DNA from: Dichotomocladium elegans | Lineage: Eukaryota; Mucoromycota; Mucoromycetes; Mucorales; Lichtheimiaceae | Assembly: GCA_025716815.1 (NCBI GenBank) | Contig: JAIXMN010000010.1 | Span: forward strand, 310,001 to 374,000 | Direction of reading: 5' to 3' | DNA: 64,000 nt | Shown here: one piece after another, positions 51,087 through 63,391 of the stretch | Layout of the letters: the number at the start of each line of letters is the position of its first letter | How positions within the stretch are numbered: position 1 is the first letter of the stretch | The notes under the pieces: model-generated | Told to the model about the DNA's origin: nothing | What the model saw: the letters and a program-made list of their open reading frames with translations, nothing else | The model's database searches: none | Made by a program: the position numbers and the translations under genes

Positions 51087-54006
51087 ATGCCATTCATGTC
51101 TTTTAGCTGATAGATATCCGTGTCTAGATTTCGTGCGGTGATGACATAGGGCCCCTTCCAATTGTATTCTAGGCTGAGCTTCTGTTCATGACGCATTAAG
51201 ACGTGATCACCCACGGCGAAAACCTGGGGCTTGAGGATGGAATCCCATATGGCTTTGTCTCGTTTAGCGTTAGCGCTGAGTTTCTCGACGGCGGTTGCTC
51301 GTGCTTCTCGTAAGCGCAGGAGTTCGGGTAGGCGTATGTCGGCGATTTTTTCTGCATCGCTGGTGGGTGTCGTAACGATGAAAGGCGGGAGGACATCACC
51401 AGGGAGTCGAGGTTCGGTACCATAAACTAAATAGTAGGGGCTAAGGCCTGTTGTGCGATGCTTTCGTACTTGACACGCGAAAACTGCAGTTTCGAGAAAC
51501 TCGTCCCATTTGGATACGGCGCCGTCGACATACTTTCGGAGCATCTGTTTAAGTATACCGTTTGCGCGTTCAACTTTGCCATTCGAGCGGGGGTGGAATG
51601 CCGAGGTAAGTTGGTGGTTAATTTTCATTCGTCCCAAATAGGAGTTGAGCACCTTCGACATGAAATTCGCACCACGGTCGGTAACGATCTCGGCTGGGCA
51701 TGAAAAACGCATTACAATCTCGTTGAACAAGAAATTAGCGATGGCTGGGCCGGTGGCATCCAGGACAGCGCGGGCGATTGTCCAGTTTGATGTATAGTCA
51801 ACAGCTACTAGGATCCATCGATTGCCTTTGGCTGTTGTTGGTAATTCTCCGATAAAATCAAGATGCCATCGTGAAAACACTGGGGGTACATCACGTAGGC
51901 GCATGGGGCCATGGTGCGTATTCTTATTGGCATTTGCTGCTAGCTGGCATTGTTTGCAATCCTTGAGCCACTGCTGTATGTCGTTCTTCATATCTGGCCA
52001 CCACCAGCGCTTTTTGAGCATGTCATGGACTGTCGATCGCCCTGCGTGTCCGAAGCCTTTGTGAAATCCTTGTACAATGTCGGCTCGACGCGCGAATAAG
52101 GCGTAACGGATCTCTTCAATAGCGTTGCCAATTTTTATCTTTCGAAAGACTTGACCATTATGACAGACGAAGCGGTCTCGGTGTTTTTGCAGAAGGTCTT
52201 TGTAGATGGGTGGCCACTCGGATTCGGCTAGTGTATAAAATCGGGGCCAGTCAGACTCTTGAATTGATTTGACGGCAGCTGCGTATAAATAATCAGGCTC
52301 CATGGAGTTATCCGCAGCTTGGCACTCCGGCCCGTCATGACGAGAAAGGGCGTCAGGGACATTGTTTTCACGGCCAGGCTTGTATCGCACGTCCGGATCA
52401 TATAACTCTAGCTCGGCGATCCAACGAGTTAGTCGAGGTGTTGGCTTACATTGGCTGCGGAAGTATCGTAGTGGATGATGATCGGTATAGACGACATATG
52501 GTCTACCATCGACAAAACAACGCCACGTACGTAAGGCGTGTAGGATGGCGAGGAGTTCGCGTTCTTGAGCGGGGTAGCGGCGTTCCTCTTCCGAAAACTT
52601 CTTGGACTCAAATGCGACTGGTCGCCACAGCTTGTCTGGTCCCTCCTGAAGCAGTACAGCGCCAGAGCCAAAGTCAGATGCATCTGTTTCGATTACAAAA
52701 GGGCGGTCTTGATCAGGTGCCTGGAGGACTGGGGCATTTGACAAGCGGGATTTCAATTCTGCAAAAGCGGCTTCACACGCGTCTGACCATTGGATTGCCC
52801 ATTTCTTTGCTCCCATACCTTTTGTGAGATCGGTCAATGGGGAAGCAATGGAAGCGAAATCTTGGATGAAGCGACGATAATGAGATCCTAAGCCGATGAA
52901 CTGTCTCACCTCCTGAATGTTGGTCGGACGCGGCCAGTCTTTGATAGCTTTGACTTTCTTTGCGGACGGCAAAATACCTTGGGCGGAGAGGCGATATCCG
53001 AGGAATTCGAGTTCGTTTTTAAAAAAGGAGCACTTCTTGAGGTTCACAATGAGTTGGGCCTTGCGGAGACGGTTGAGTACTTCCCGGACATGTTGGCTAT
53101 GTTCTTCCTCCGTCTTTGAATAAATGAATAAATGAGAACGTCATCTAGATATACAAGCGCAAATTTGTCAATGCAGTCACCCAGTGTACGGTTCATAATA
53201 GTCTGAAAGGCTCTTGGTGCATTGGACAGGCCGAAGCTGAGTACACGCCACTCGAACGAGCCATAGCGGGTGTTAAAGGCAGTTTTCGGAATGTCCTCGT
53301 CACGTATCCGGACTTGGTGATATCCACTTCGTAAGTCAATGCTGGAGAAGAATTTGGCTCCTGAGAGACGTTCGAGGCATTCGTCGATACGTGGTAAGGG
53401 ATGGGAATTGCGTTTGGTGACGGCATTTAAGGCACGGTAGTCTATACAGAGCCATAAGGAGCCGTCTTTCTTTCAGACGAAAAGGCAAGGTGCACCCCAC
53501 GGTGATGAGCTTGGACAGATCAGGCGTAGTTGTAGCAGCTCATCAAGTTGCTTTCGTAGTTCGTCCAGTTCTCGGGGGCTCATCTTGTACGGTTGATGAT
53601 TGATAGGTTCGGCCTCGCCGGTGTCGATGACATGCGTAACTTCGCGTTCCGGTGGTAACCCGGGTAACCGATCCTGAAAGACATCGGAGTACTCCTTGAC
53701 GAGTGCTTGTACCTTGATTGCTTCATCGGGTATACCCGGGCCAGCGAGGTCTATGGAATCATCGACATGCAGTAAAAACATTTCGGCTATTTGCTTCTGA
53801 CTCTTGAGGCGTTCTACCTGTCGTTGTGAAATAAGGTATGAGAGTTCTGGGATTTCCCGCTGGAACTTAGGTCGTAGTATGTAATCGGTCTGATTTTGTG
53901 TAATTCGCCAAGTATCGAGATCCCAATCGGGTACTGGTTTTAATTGCTTGATCCAGTCGCGGCCGAGGATAAGGTCAAATTTGGTATCGAGAACATAGGC
54001 AGGTAC
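51087..54006 (-). pseudogene. pol: Pol of L: protease end to integrase
   Basis: Near-identical to the B pol from the protease-RT linker to the end of integrase. Lesions: an 8-bp direct duplication (TTATTCAT on the coding strand) near 53123-53138 shifts the frame just after the YLDD region, and a TGA at 53473-53475 replaces CGA in the FVRKKDG motif. The C terminus stops at 51087 where the F LTR begins. Confidence 0.9.
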
Positions 54007-55214
54007 AGGATTTTCGGTTGGCTACCGGCCAAAGGTAGGAAAGAAATAATAGGGTGGAGTATTTTTTCGAGAAGTGCAAGAAAAGAATAATTGAAGCAAT
54101 AATACTTCAAGAAGCGGAAGGGAAAAATTCCGGAAAGAACTACCTCTATGTCTATAGTATGAAAAAGGATTATGGTTGGAGAAAGGAATTGCCGGTTGAA
54201 GTATGCGTTTCGCCTTGGGAAAGCACCTTGTGTCTATAGTCCGATTTGTATTCCCTGTTTTCATTTTTGTGGTGGAAAGTTGACGAAAGGAATAGTCCAA
54301 GTGAAGATAATTTTCGCGGCACCAATGATTCAGACCAATGGGTGGCATTTTTCGTAGCACAGACGTCGTAGTCTATAGGAAAATATATTAGCGTCAACAA
54401 CGGTTATTTTCGCGGGTAGGATTAGATTCGCATGCTGCTACCTTTATTCGTAGGGTGCACGATATTCATCAGAAGAGAGCCTTTATGCACGCAAACGTTT
54501 GACAGTTTTACTATAAAAGGACATATGAGGAAGACACTTCTTGAAAGAGACAAACAGCCGCGTACCTTTTGTACGCTTTGAAAATAAAGAGCACAGGGCG
54601 CTTTTTTGCGAAAAAATTTTTTGGCATCTCTTCCACTCCTATTTTTTATTTTGTTTTTTTTCACAATGCCTGAACACGAGTCTTCCGCCTTGGACGGTCT
54701 CCGCTCGACATTTAAAGATTGACATCTGAAAGCCCCCAAACAAACTCAGAAGTGTTTAGCTTATATCTTCTGATGCGTAGTGTGGTGAAGAATGTCGCGT
54801 AAACAGCAGCTCTCTACGATTTTCTCAGTTTTCCTCGCAAATCCGCGGTTGTTAATCGTTGCAGAAGTACAGCACTGTTTTATCACCCTGCTCAGACAGA
54901 TCACTAAGCAGATGTCGAGATCTGTTGTTGCAAGAAGACAATTTTGCTTCCATGAAGATCTGGTCTTAAAATTTCATGGGCGCCCCTTGGTATTTTGTAA
55001 GCAAAAAAAAAGACGAAAAAGGTTCTGTCCTTATTCCAGTTCGGCATTTTCAGCATCTCCTGCATTCAGTAATGTTTTTTGCTTCATCTCGATCGGCATT
55101 CGACAAATCTACGCGTCATTGCTTACTCAGATCTTAATGTCGCGTTTTCTCTTCATGGGGGAGGCAATGTTGGGATTTCAGCAGTTTGATCAGACAAGCT
55201 AATTAGCTACATTG
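54007..55214 (+). repeat. Left TIR of MU2
   Basis: 1,208 bp. The open frames inside (e.g. 54792-55202) recur in the right TIR and show no family features. Confidence 0.92.
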
Positions 55215-55222
55215 TATAGGCA

Positions 55223-57796
55223 ATGCCACAAAATCTCGTCGAAGAAGCTGCCGAATTACTCCGTGCATCGTTTGTGGATGACGTGTATGATTATGATGTG
55301 GAATGCCCATCAGTTATTGAGATCGAATGGACCGAGTTCCATAATTTCATTGCACATGAGGAAAAACGAACAGGGTGTACGTTTTATAACCGAACAGCCG
55401 GTAATACTGCGACGAGCAACAAGAAGTTTCTTGCGCGCATTGAGCAGCCCTTGGGGATCAGCACGAGTGATTCTAACAGCAGTGCTCTTGGTGTGAAACG
55501 CGGCCGTCCTTCTGGCACCAGCTTTACTGAGGTATGTGCAAGAATTTTAATACACAAAACATACTTGCCTTACTTGCGACAGATCTATAAGTGCCATCGT
55601 TACAAACAGCCAACAGCCTCCAGCAGCTCTAATCGGACCCATGATAACATATCTTGTGGGTGTGAGGCCACAATCAAAGGAGTGCGGTACATTTTTAATC
55701 CAAACAAGGTCACTGTAACCTATCACTGGCGACACACCGGGCACATTCCTCGTTCACGCCAAGATTTTGCAACGGCGCCAAATAGTAGAGAAGTTCGCAA
55801 GGCACTGAATCAGTTGGTTGAGACTGGTCTGAACTGGTCAAGCATCCAGCAAATTGTGCACCTCGATCGTACAGTCCTGGAAAGTATTTTGAACGAACGA
55901 GGAGGGCAAGGTGCAGGCAATGAAGACCAAGCCCAGTTGATGCCGCGCCACCCCGAAAGCCCACGATCTCTGCGTATTACATACCGTCACGTCTACTATG
56001 CAATGCGTATGTGCATTCAAAAACGGGCACTGCATAGTCCCGAGATTGATGACAGTCTCAACAAATGGGCAGAAAAAATTCGCAATGAATCTGGAATGGT
56101 ACTTTGGAAAAAAATGGACGACATACAGAATGGGATGTTTGTTTTCAGCTTCCTTTCGCAGTGGCAACGACAGGTATCTTAATCTTCAAACTGCTTTGGT
56201 GCTTCGTTAAACCATATGTGTTAATCTTCACGGTAGACATTATTTGAGAACGGCAGCTTGATTTGCATGGATTCAACTCACAAGACCTGCGTGTACAAAC
56301 CAGGATCCCATTGCTTCCTTTACACCATTGTTGCGCGTTCACACCAAACTGGAAAAGGAGCGCCATTGTGTTGGATGATCACCAACTCAGAAGCCCACTA
56401 TCCCATTGCTGAATGGCTCAGATGGCTGAAGATCGACGTCGGCTTTCATCCAGAAAAGATAATGATTGACAATTCCAACACGGAGATCCTTGCCATCACT
56501 ACGGTCTTTGGTGATGAATGCGAAATCTTGCTCTGTTTCTGGCACATCATTCGCGCATGGCGCAAGAACCTTCGGGCTAAGGTGATGCCCCGTTTAGGAA
56601 TCAGAAAAACGATCCAAGAGAAGCGCCAACATCGTGACGACGCCTTAAAGTACCTCATGGGAATGATGTATGCAGAGAACGTCGAGGACTTTGATTGCTT
56701 GCACGATGAACTCGTTATGTGGATTGAGCACCATGAAGCTGAATGGGATGCTGATGAACTCATTGCTTATTTTGATGACCACTACCTTCCCAAGAAAGAG
56801 AAATGGTCCAGAGTTTGGCGTCAGGTACACAATGCTATTATAAGAGATAAGTGCTTACTCAGGTTTTATTTTAGGGGAACTATCATATTGACACCAACAA
56901 TTTCATTGAAAGTTGGCATCAATCCCTGAAAGAAGTTTACCTGGCTGGGCTGAAGCGGCAACGCGTGAACGTACTGGTGTACATTCTTTGGGATGTTGTG
57001 CTGCCTTCGCTGATGACAGACCATGTACAAACGGCTCTGCTGGTAAGGCCAAGCGTGATGACCAGGGCGGAGCAGCAACGGTATAGGGCTGCGAGAGATA
57101 TTCATGGTAAGTTCCTTGCTTTATGCACCACTGCCACTATTTCTAGAATTATTCCATGTGATCTAGTATATAGTCAGTATTAGTATAAGCATGTAATAAT
57201 GAACTTATTAAACAGAGGACGATGCGTCTGAAATGATCACTGGGTACACTGAAACATCTGCAACTGTGGTATCATTCACAGACAGTACCATATCTTACAC
57301 AATTGCAATCGAGAATAACAAAATGACGGCTTGCACTTGTCCCGATTTCCGGCGCAGCCATGCGCTCTGTAAGCACATGTACCTATTAAACAGAGTAAAG
57401 CGCATTGGCTTACTAGACTTGCGCCGATCTCAGGCGGAGATCGTCGTTAATCAGCAAGTGTCAACTCCAAATCAGCAAGTGGATCAAGAGCAATTATTGC
57501 AAGCAGCGATCAGCAGGTAGTTAATTCAACTTACAAGTAATCCACTTTGAGCTAATTGGTATAGGTACCACGACATGCTTAACTTGCTGGTTGATGAACG
57601 AGATGCGGTGAATTCCACAAATTACGCGTACAATGCCATTCCCATTTTGAATCGCGCATCAGAGCAATTACGCGCCTTGCGATCAGAACTTCGGGACAAT
57701 AAGCGATCAAACAATAACATCCATCGCCAGAACCGCTTTAGAGATTGTTTCCTTAATAACAAGAATTTTTATAATCTGCGCAATGTAGCTAATTAG
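55223..57796 (+). CDS. MU2 Mutator-like transposase with SWIM finger, six exons
   Basis: I read six exons: 55223-55531, 55583-56173, 56237-56824, 56875-57106, 57216-57516 and 57565-57796. All introns are GT..AG, 48-109 nt, and the exons total 2,253 nt (750 aa plus stop). The N-terminal region includes an IYKCHRYK segment completed by removing intron 1. The catalytic core has MDSTHKT (first D, exon 3 start), MIDNSNTEI (second D) and a CFWH motif; the final E probably lies in the HHEAEWDADELIAYFDDHYL region. Exon 4 begins with the TNNFIESWH motif. The SWIM zinc finger is CTC-x9-CKH in exon 5. The ATG is 8 bp after the left TIR and the stop is 14-16 bp inside the right TIR. Splicing is inferred from family motifs. 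Confidence 0.88.
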
Positions 57797-58988
57797 CTTG
57801 TCTGATCAAACTGCTGAAATCCCAACATTGCCTCCCCCATGAAGAGAAAACGCGACATTAAGATCTGAGTAAGCAATGACGCGTAGATTTGTCGAATGCC
57901 GATCGAGATGAAGCAAAAAACATTACTGAATGCAGGAGATGCTGAAAATGCCGAACTGGAATAAGGACAGAACCTTTTTCGTCTTTTTTTTTGCTTACAA
58001 AATACCAAGGGGCGCCCATGAAATTTTAAGACCAGATCTTCATGGAAGCAAAATTGTCTTCTTGCAACAACAGATCTCGACATCTGCTTAGTGATCTGTC
58101 TGAGCAGGGTGATAAAACAGTGCTGTACTTCTGCAACGATTAACAACCGCGGATTTGCGAGGAAAACTGAGAAAATCGTAGAGAGCTGCTGTTTACGCGA
58201 CATTCTTCACCACACTACGCATCAGAAGATATAAGCTAAACACTTCTGAGTTTGTTTGGGGGCTTTCAGATGTCAATCTTTAAATGTCGAGCGGAGACCG
58301 TCCAAGGCGGAAGACTCGTGTTCAGGCATTGTGAAAAAAAACAAAATAAAAAATAGGAGTGGAAGAGATGCCAAAAAATTTTTTCGCAAAAAAGCGCCCT
58401 GTGCTCTTTATTTTCAAAGCGTACAAAAGGTACGCGGCTGTTTGTCTCTTTCAAGAAGTGTCTTCCTCATATGTCCTTTTATAGTAAAACTGTCAAACGT
58501 TTGCGTGCATAAAGGCTCTCTTCTGATGAATATCGTGCACCCTACGAATAAAGGTAGCAGCATGCGAATCTAATCCTACCCGCGAAAATAACCGTTGTTG
58601 ACGCTAATATATTTTCCTATAGACTACGACGTCTGTGCTACGAAAAATGCCACCCATTGGTCTGAATCATTGGTGCCGCGAAAATTATCTTCACTTGGAC
58701 TATTCCTTTCGTCAACTTTCCACCACAAAAATGAAAACAGGGAATACAAATCGGACTATAGACACAAGGTGCTTTCCCAAGGCGAAACGCATACTTCAAC
58801 CGGCAATTCCTTTCTCCAACCATAATCCTTTTTCATACTATAGACATAGAGGTAGTTCTTTCCGGAATTCTTCCCTTCCGCTTCTTGAAGTATTATTGCT
58901 TCAATTATTCTTTTCTTGCACTTCTCGAAAAAATACTCCACCCTATTATTTCTTTCCTACCTTTGGCCGGTAGCCAACCGAAAATCCT
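57781..58988 (-). repeat. Right TIR of MU2
   Basis: 1,208 bp inverted copy of the left TIR; at least one base differs between the two. Contains the last 16 bases of the transposase gene. Confidence 0.92.
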
Positions 58989-58992
58989 GTAC

Positions 58993-59914
58993 ATGATGCA
59001 CGAGGCCGCCAGCATTGAGTGAGAGTGTAACAGCTTCTTTAATCGTCAGCGTATGTCCGCCAGCAGTTTCTACCTGACGGCCAGCCACTTGTTGTTTTGG
59101 GAGGTCCTTGACCACGTTTGGTGCGACATACGTACCCGTCGCTCCACTGTCCAGCAATACCTCGATCCACCGCCCATTGCAAATCATCTCATACAGGGGC
59201 AATTGTGTTTGCTTTATTGAATATAACGATTCTATGTGATTGATGTCGTGTTGCGCGACTGCTAAGCGCGGTTCACTTGGCGTGTTGTTTAAGTCGGGCT
59301 TCTCTTGTGTGTGGTCGGCGGCTGGACACATGAGCGTGGTATCGGTACCATGGGCCGGGGGATCCTCCACGTCGGCGTCAGTGGGCATCATCGTATCGTG
59401 CATGGTATTGAGGGATGGCAAAGTGCGCGTCTGGACTCCCTTTAATCCGAACGCGCCGCCTCTTTTAAATCACCAGCATGTGACGAGGTGCGCGGGGCAG
59501 ATGAACAAGTTCGAGCAATATGGCCGACACCACCGCAGTTGAAACATCATTTGTTAGAGAGGCGGTTGGGTCCTTGGTGTGGCGTTGTGTCAGCTCGACG
59601 TTGACCCTGGTATCCTGTCGAGGAGCGCCACTGACGTTGGTTTGTGGGTCTGTCTCGCGAGAAATGGCCCTGCATTGCATCTAGGTCCATAGGCGTGGGA
59701 CCCTCGTGATGTGTGACGCCGTGCGGAGTATGGCTGTGGGTGGTACCGGTGTAATCTTGCACAGTGTCGCGGATTCCGCGGGCGTATTCTTGGACGGATT
59801 TGTATGATTCAGCAGCATTATAGGCATCTACAAGCGCCACTGGTCGTTGCATGGAGACTTGCATGCAGGCTTCATAGGTCAATCCTCTAATGAAGTAGTG
59901 GATTGCCTCACCTA
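58993..59914 (-). pseudogene. gag: Protease N-terminal part and 3' half of gag of L
   Basis: Matches gypsy B from the middle of gag to the protease (LLDSGATGTYV). The slippery TTTAAAA and hairpin are kept near 59420-59467. A TGA at 59547-59549 replaces the CGA codon just before the CCHC knuckle. The gag sequence ends at the TA near 59914. Confidence 0.88.
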
Positions 59915-60267
59915 TGGTGCATTCTGCTTTAAACCATGAAAATATTTAGAGTCCGCCCTCAAAGTTCAAACCTCTATAAAATATTGCAAACTACTTTTAA
60001 CGCATTTCTACACCAAAATAAATGGTTTATCGCTTCCAATAAACAGTATTTATGGAATTGGATTATGCGACTCATTAATGGAACAAAAAGTTATCAGCTT
60101 TTGAAAAAGTGTCGGGAAATGAAATTTAAGCTGTGGGCCATCAGATTTGAAACAAGATGTCCCTTACGATGGATCAACTTATGTTGATCAAGCAGTGTGT
60201 TACATCAAGACACTTTGTGTAACATGCGGAGGTCACCAATTAAAAAAGGGGAGAATGTCAATAGTGC

Positions 60268-61734
60268 GGATCTCTGGGAGTATAACACGCCACACTCTAA
60301 ATATATATATCTATATATTACTATAATAATATATATGCTTGTGTTACACAACGCTGCCTATATATGTAAAATGGGTCGGGGAGTCCAAAAATGATCATTT
60401 CAAACCCCGCTAACTATGGCACTCCCCTAGAAAACTTGTTTTTTCTTTGTTTTATCTATAAACACACCATACCATACTCCCTGAATGGTTATGATCTATT
60501 TCCGGAAAACTTTTATAACCTGTCATTCATTTTTAGTACCTGAATCTACTATTTTTCAGCAATTAATGACCATTTTCTTTTCTATGCCAATTTTACAATA
60601 TTTTAGCTGCATAACTATAGCAATAAATACAGCAATCTTTATCTGAAAGTCATCCCTACTATATTAAGGTGATACAAAGCCCGTGAAACCTCAAAATCAA
60701 GGTGTTTGACTGCCTCATCTACCGTATGTTTTTGAAGGCTCCCAAATCGTTCGGTCTGTGGAAGTGGTTAGGGTGTTGGGTGGGTAATGGAAAGGTTCTG
60801 GGTTCGATCCCCTGCTTTTTGCAATTTATACTTTACATGTATTTTTTAATTCCTGGGTGTCGGGTTCGGATGGAAAGATCCTGGGTTCAATCCCCAGCCC
60901 TTGCAGCTTGCACTTTTTTATTTTTCTAGAAAGTCTTGATGAAATGTACTGTATGATCTCAGATTTGATTACTAATCGAATAAAAATATTACCCAATAGG
61001 AAATAATCATATGATAATCATATGATAATCACATGCTTATCTTGTGATAATGTGTAGAACCTAGAAAAATGTATAAAATGCCATAGTTTTCCTGCTTCAC
61101 ATATATCCCCCATTCTACTTGTATGTCTACTTCTACCACACTTACTATCAAAAGCTCCCTTACCTTCAAGGATATAGCACCTATTCTTTTAGACTGTGTT
61201 CAGGCATCAAAGTAAGTCATTAGAAGCAGTAATAGTTTATTATAGCTAAAGCATCTAAACTAGATGGCTACTTGATATTGGGGCCTTATATCCTGAGAAG
61301 TTCCACCCAGAGGGTCCAAAATAGCTATAGTCTCACCTACTGGGAAAGCAGCACCCTTACAGAGGTTCTCTCTATAGCACCAGACATTGACAATAGGAAG
61401 TCGATATAACTATCTAACTGTTCAGCTCATATAGTAGTAGTAGGTACAGCAGTTGTAGCTGATCAGGAACTCAATGAAAGTGAGTATAGTGAGGAGGAAA
61501 TCCTTCCTGTTAGCAAAAGAGTGTGAAACAGTAAATAAAAGAGCTATACTAGAAAGGGAGAAGAAGCTGAAATCTAAAGACAAAGTGAAGTATATATGTG
61601 TCGGGGTTTAAAATATTGTTACACGATGCGCGTTATTTAGAGCTATCAGAATATATAATTTTTATGTTTGTAGCATGATTGGTGCACCATCTAGGTCAGA
61701 TTGAAAGTGTGGCGTGCTATACTCCCATTCAGCC
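60268..61734 (+). mobile_element. 1,467-bp TIR element, copy 2
   Basis: Same length as copy 1 and nearly identical (e.g. CGTTCGGTC for CGTTTGGTC). 8-bp target duplication AATAGTGC (60260-60267 and 61735-61742). The first T-arm-like box has one mismatch (CCCCTGC). No transposase. Confidence 0.87.
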
Positions 61735-62209
61735 AATAGTGCGAATCTTGATCAGAGTTGTATTTATTAAGTATTAAACCTGGCCTATTTGTAAGAAATA
61801 TCTATCAAAGCATTCACTCTAGTGGTGTGGATGTAGTAATCATGTAAGTGATTTCCCTAACCAGTGAATCAAATAAAAGGGTTGATATGTGATGTCCATC
61901 ATGCACAACGACACAAATCCAGGATACAAGTTATGAATTCTGTTTACAGCGGCAGTAGATATGCTGATGGCGCTAGAAGATAAAGAAAAATACTAGTTAT
62001 TCCGTGCAATTACGCGATACTGCCTGTTAAAGAAGAATATAGTCGAGGATACAACAGTGTGATTGGTGCCGAAATCTCATCAGGGGGCTGAGGCAAGTGT
62101 TCCTGTGTCAATTAGCAGTCGGCGCTTGATTGCTCAGTAAGATCTAGGCAGTAGCAGTCTTTCCGACTGTAATTTGCAAACTCTTTTCTTTCCTCTCACT
62201 AACAAAAAC

Positions 62210-63391
62210 ATGCCTCGGCCGAAGAAAAGCCAATCTGCTGCTAAAAAGCGAAAGCGTAATGAGAACGGAAGCTTTGTGACAAACAGTGATGCTCAAGAAG
62301 CAAACGCTCATGAGGTATCAAGCACAGTCGCGAGCCCAATTCTGGAAGAAAACGACTTCGCCCTTCTTGATAACCTGACAGATAATGATCTGATGATGAC
62401 TGAAGAAATTTCTTCCTCATGCGAGACGCCTGCAATCACATTCCCGATCAAGTGGTGCACGAAAACATTAGTTGATCAACGTGGACCATATTTTGGGATT
62501 GGTCGAACTACCCAATATAACCGGAAGAAAAGGGCATTAGCAGCAGCCAAGAAGAATGGATCGGTTATCACCAATTATTTTGGCAGTTCCAGCCCATCTG
62601 GTGCTTATGAAGAAATAAGCGAAGCTCCATCTATTGAGGACATTGACGAGGAACTTTCTGACGACGATGAGGGAACATCAGCATCCATCAGCGATTATGC
62701 AGCTGCCTATGAGCGAATCGCCCCCCTTGTGGCCCCAAAGATAAATGCAGCACATATTGAAAATCAGATGCCAGATTATGAACGCGCTAAATATCGTGCC
62801 GTGCATCTTTACCTCGGTTACCTTCTAAGCGGTGAAAAGAAAATGAAAGCTTCCTTGATGGCGGCTTTTACTATATGGAATACACCATCAAAGTACTACC
62901 GCCCCCAAGCCATCCGAAGTTGGGCAAATGATTTTCTACAACACGGGTCAATCTCAAAACATCAGCAGGGAAAACACACGAAACGCCAATCCCTTCTGAA
63001 CGATGAAGACATCCAGCTTGCAGCAAAGGAATGGATGAGATTGAGGAAGCCACAAAAACGAAACCTCACCGATCTGATGCTCCATCTCAACCGCGTTGTG
63101 ATCCCTGAGAAGCTTGGAGTTCCTGGGAGACTGTCCCTCTCCCAAATCCAAATCCATTTGCATGATTGGGGATATGCTTACAGAAAGCAAGGGAAAGATG
63201 TGTATTTCGACGGCCACGAACGCCCTGACGTTATTGATTACCAAAAATTATGGGCTTCGCGAATGATAAAGTACATGGAGCGCATGTCGACCTTTGTTGG
63301 CGAAGAGGAAGAGATTGAAGTAGAACCAGCGCTTGGTCCTGGCATCCGTAAACTAGTCATGGTGACACATGACGAATGCACTTTTTATTCA
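62210..63391 (+). pseudogene. DDE transposase, disrupted by TIR element copy 3
   Basis: ATG at 62210 (MPRPKKSQSAAKKRKRN, a basic nuclear-localisation-like start). An acidic stretch near residues 140-165 and a helical DNA-binding-like region follow. Next come DGHERPDVIDYQKLW and VTHDECTFYS, which I associate with fungal DDE-superfamily transposases; the Asp of HDE would be the first catalytic residue. The frame runs 394 codons before the 1,467-bp element begins at 63392, so the rest of the catalytic domain lies beyond the insertion. Superfamily not assigned. Confidence 0.65.

Larger units (their letters stand above)
54007..58988 (+). mobile_element. MU2: Mutator-like element with 1,208-bp TIRs and GTAC duplication
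   Basis: 4,982 bp, ends AGGATTTTCGG...CCGAAAATCCT. TIRs at 54007-55214 and 57781-58988 are equal in length and nearly identical. GTAC at 54003-54006 and 58989-58992 is a true 4-bp duplication, because the uninterrupted gypsy B sequence has a single GTAC at this point (GCAGGTACATGATG on the corresponding strand). The single transposase gene fills the space between the TIRs. Confidence 0.93.
51087..59914 (-). mobile_element. Ty3/gypsy element L (B family), decayed and split
   Basis: Minus-strand copy very similar to gypsy B, in two parts (51087-54006 and 58993-59914) separated by MU2. It lacks the last part of pol and the 3' LTR on the left, lost at the F junction. It also lacks the N-terminal half of gag, PBS and 5' LTR on the right, cut at a TA by the element starting at 59915. 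Confidence 0.92.
59915..63391 (+). mobile_element. DDE-transposase DNA element, invaded twice
   Basis: The gypsy L sequence breaks at CCTA and is replaced by TGGTGCATTCTGC, consistent with a TA-targeting DNA element. No gene lies between 59915 and 60259, nor from 61743 to 62209. A transposase reading frame starts at 62210. The 1,467-bp element is inserted at 60268 and again inside the transposase at 63392; the 3' end is outside the window. That 59915 and the 62210 gene belong to one element is inference. Confidence 0.5.

Noticed and set aside
54792..55202. 136-codon frame in the MU2 TIR
   Set aside because: Present in both TIRs simply because they are inverted copies; no family signature, and the transposase lies outside it.
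59936..60187. 83-codon plus-strand frame
   Set aside because: AT-rich, no domain, lies in the presumed terminal region of a DNA element; not supported as a gene.
61743..62173. Possible coding exon upstream of the DDE transposase
   Set aside because: No open frame of useful length and no splice pattern linking it to the ATG at 62210.
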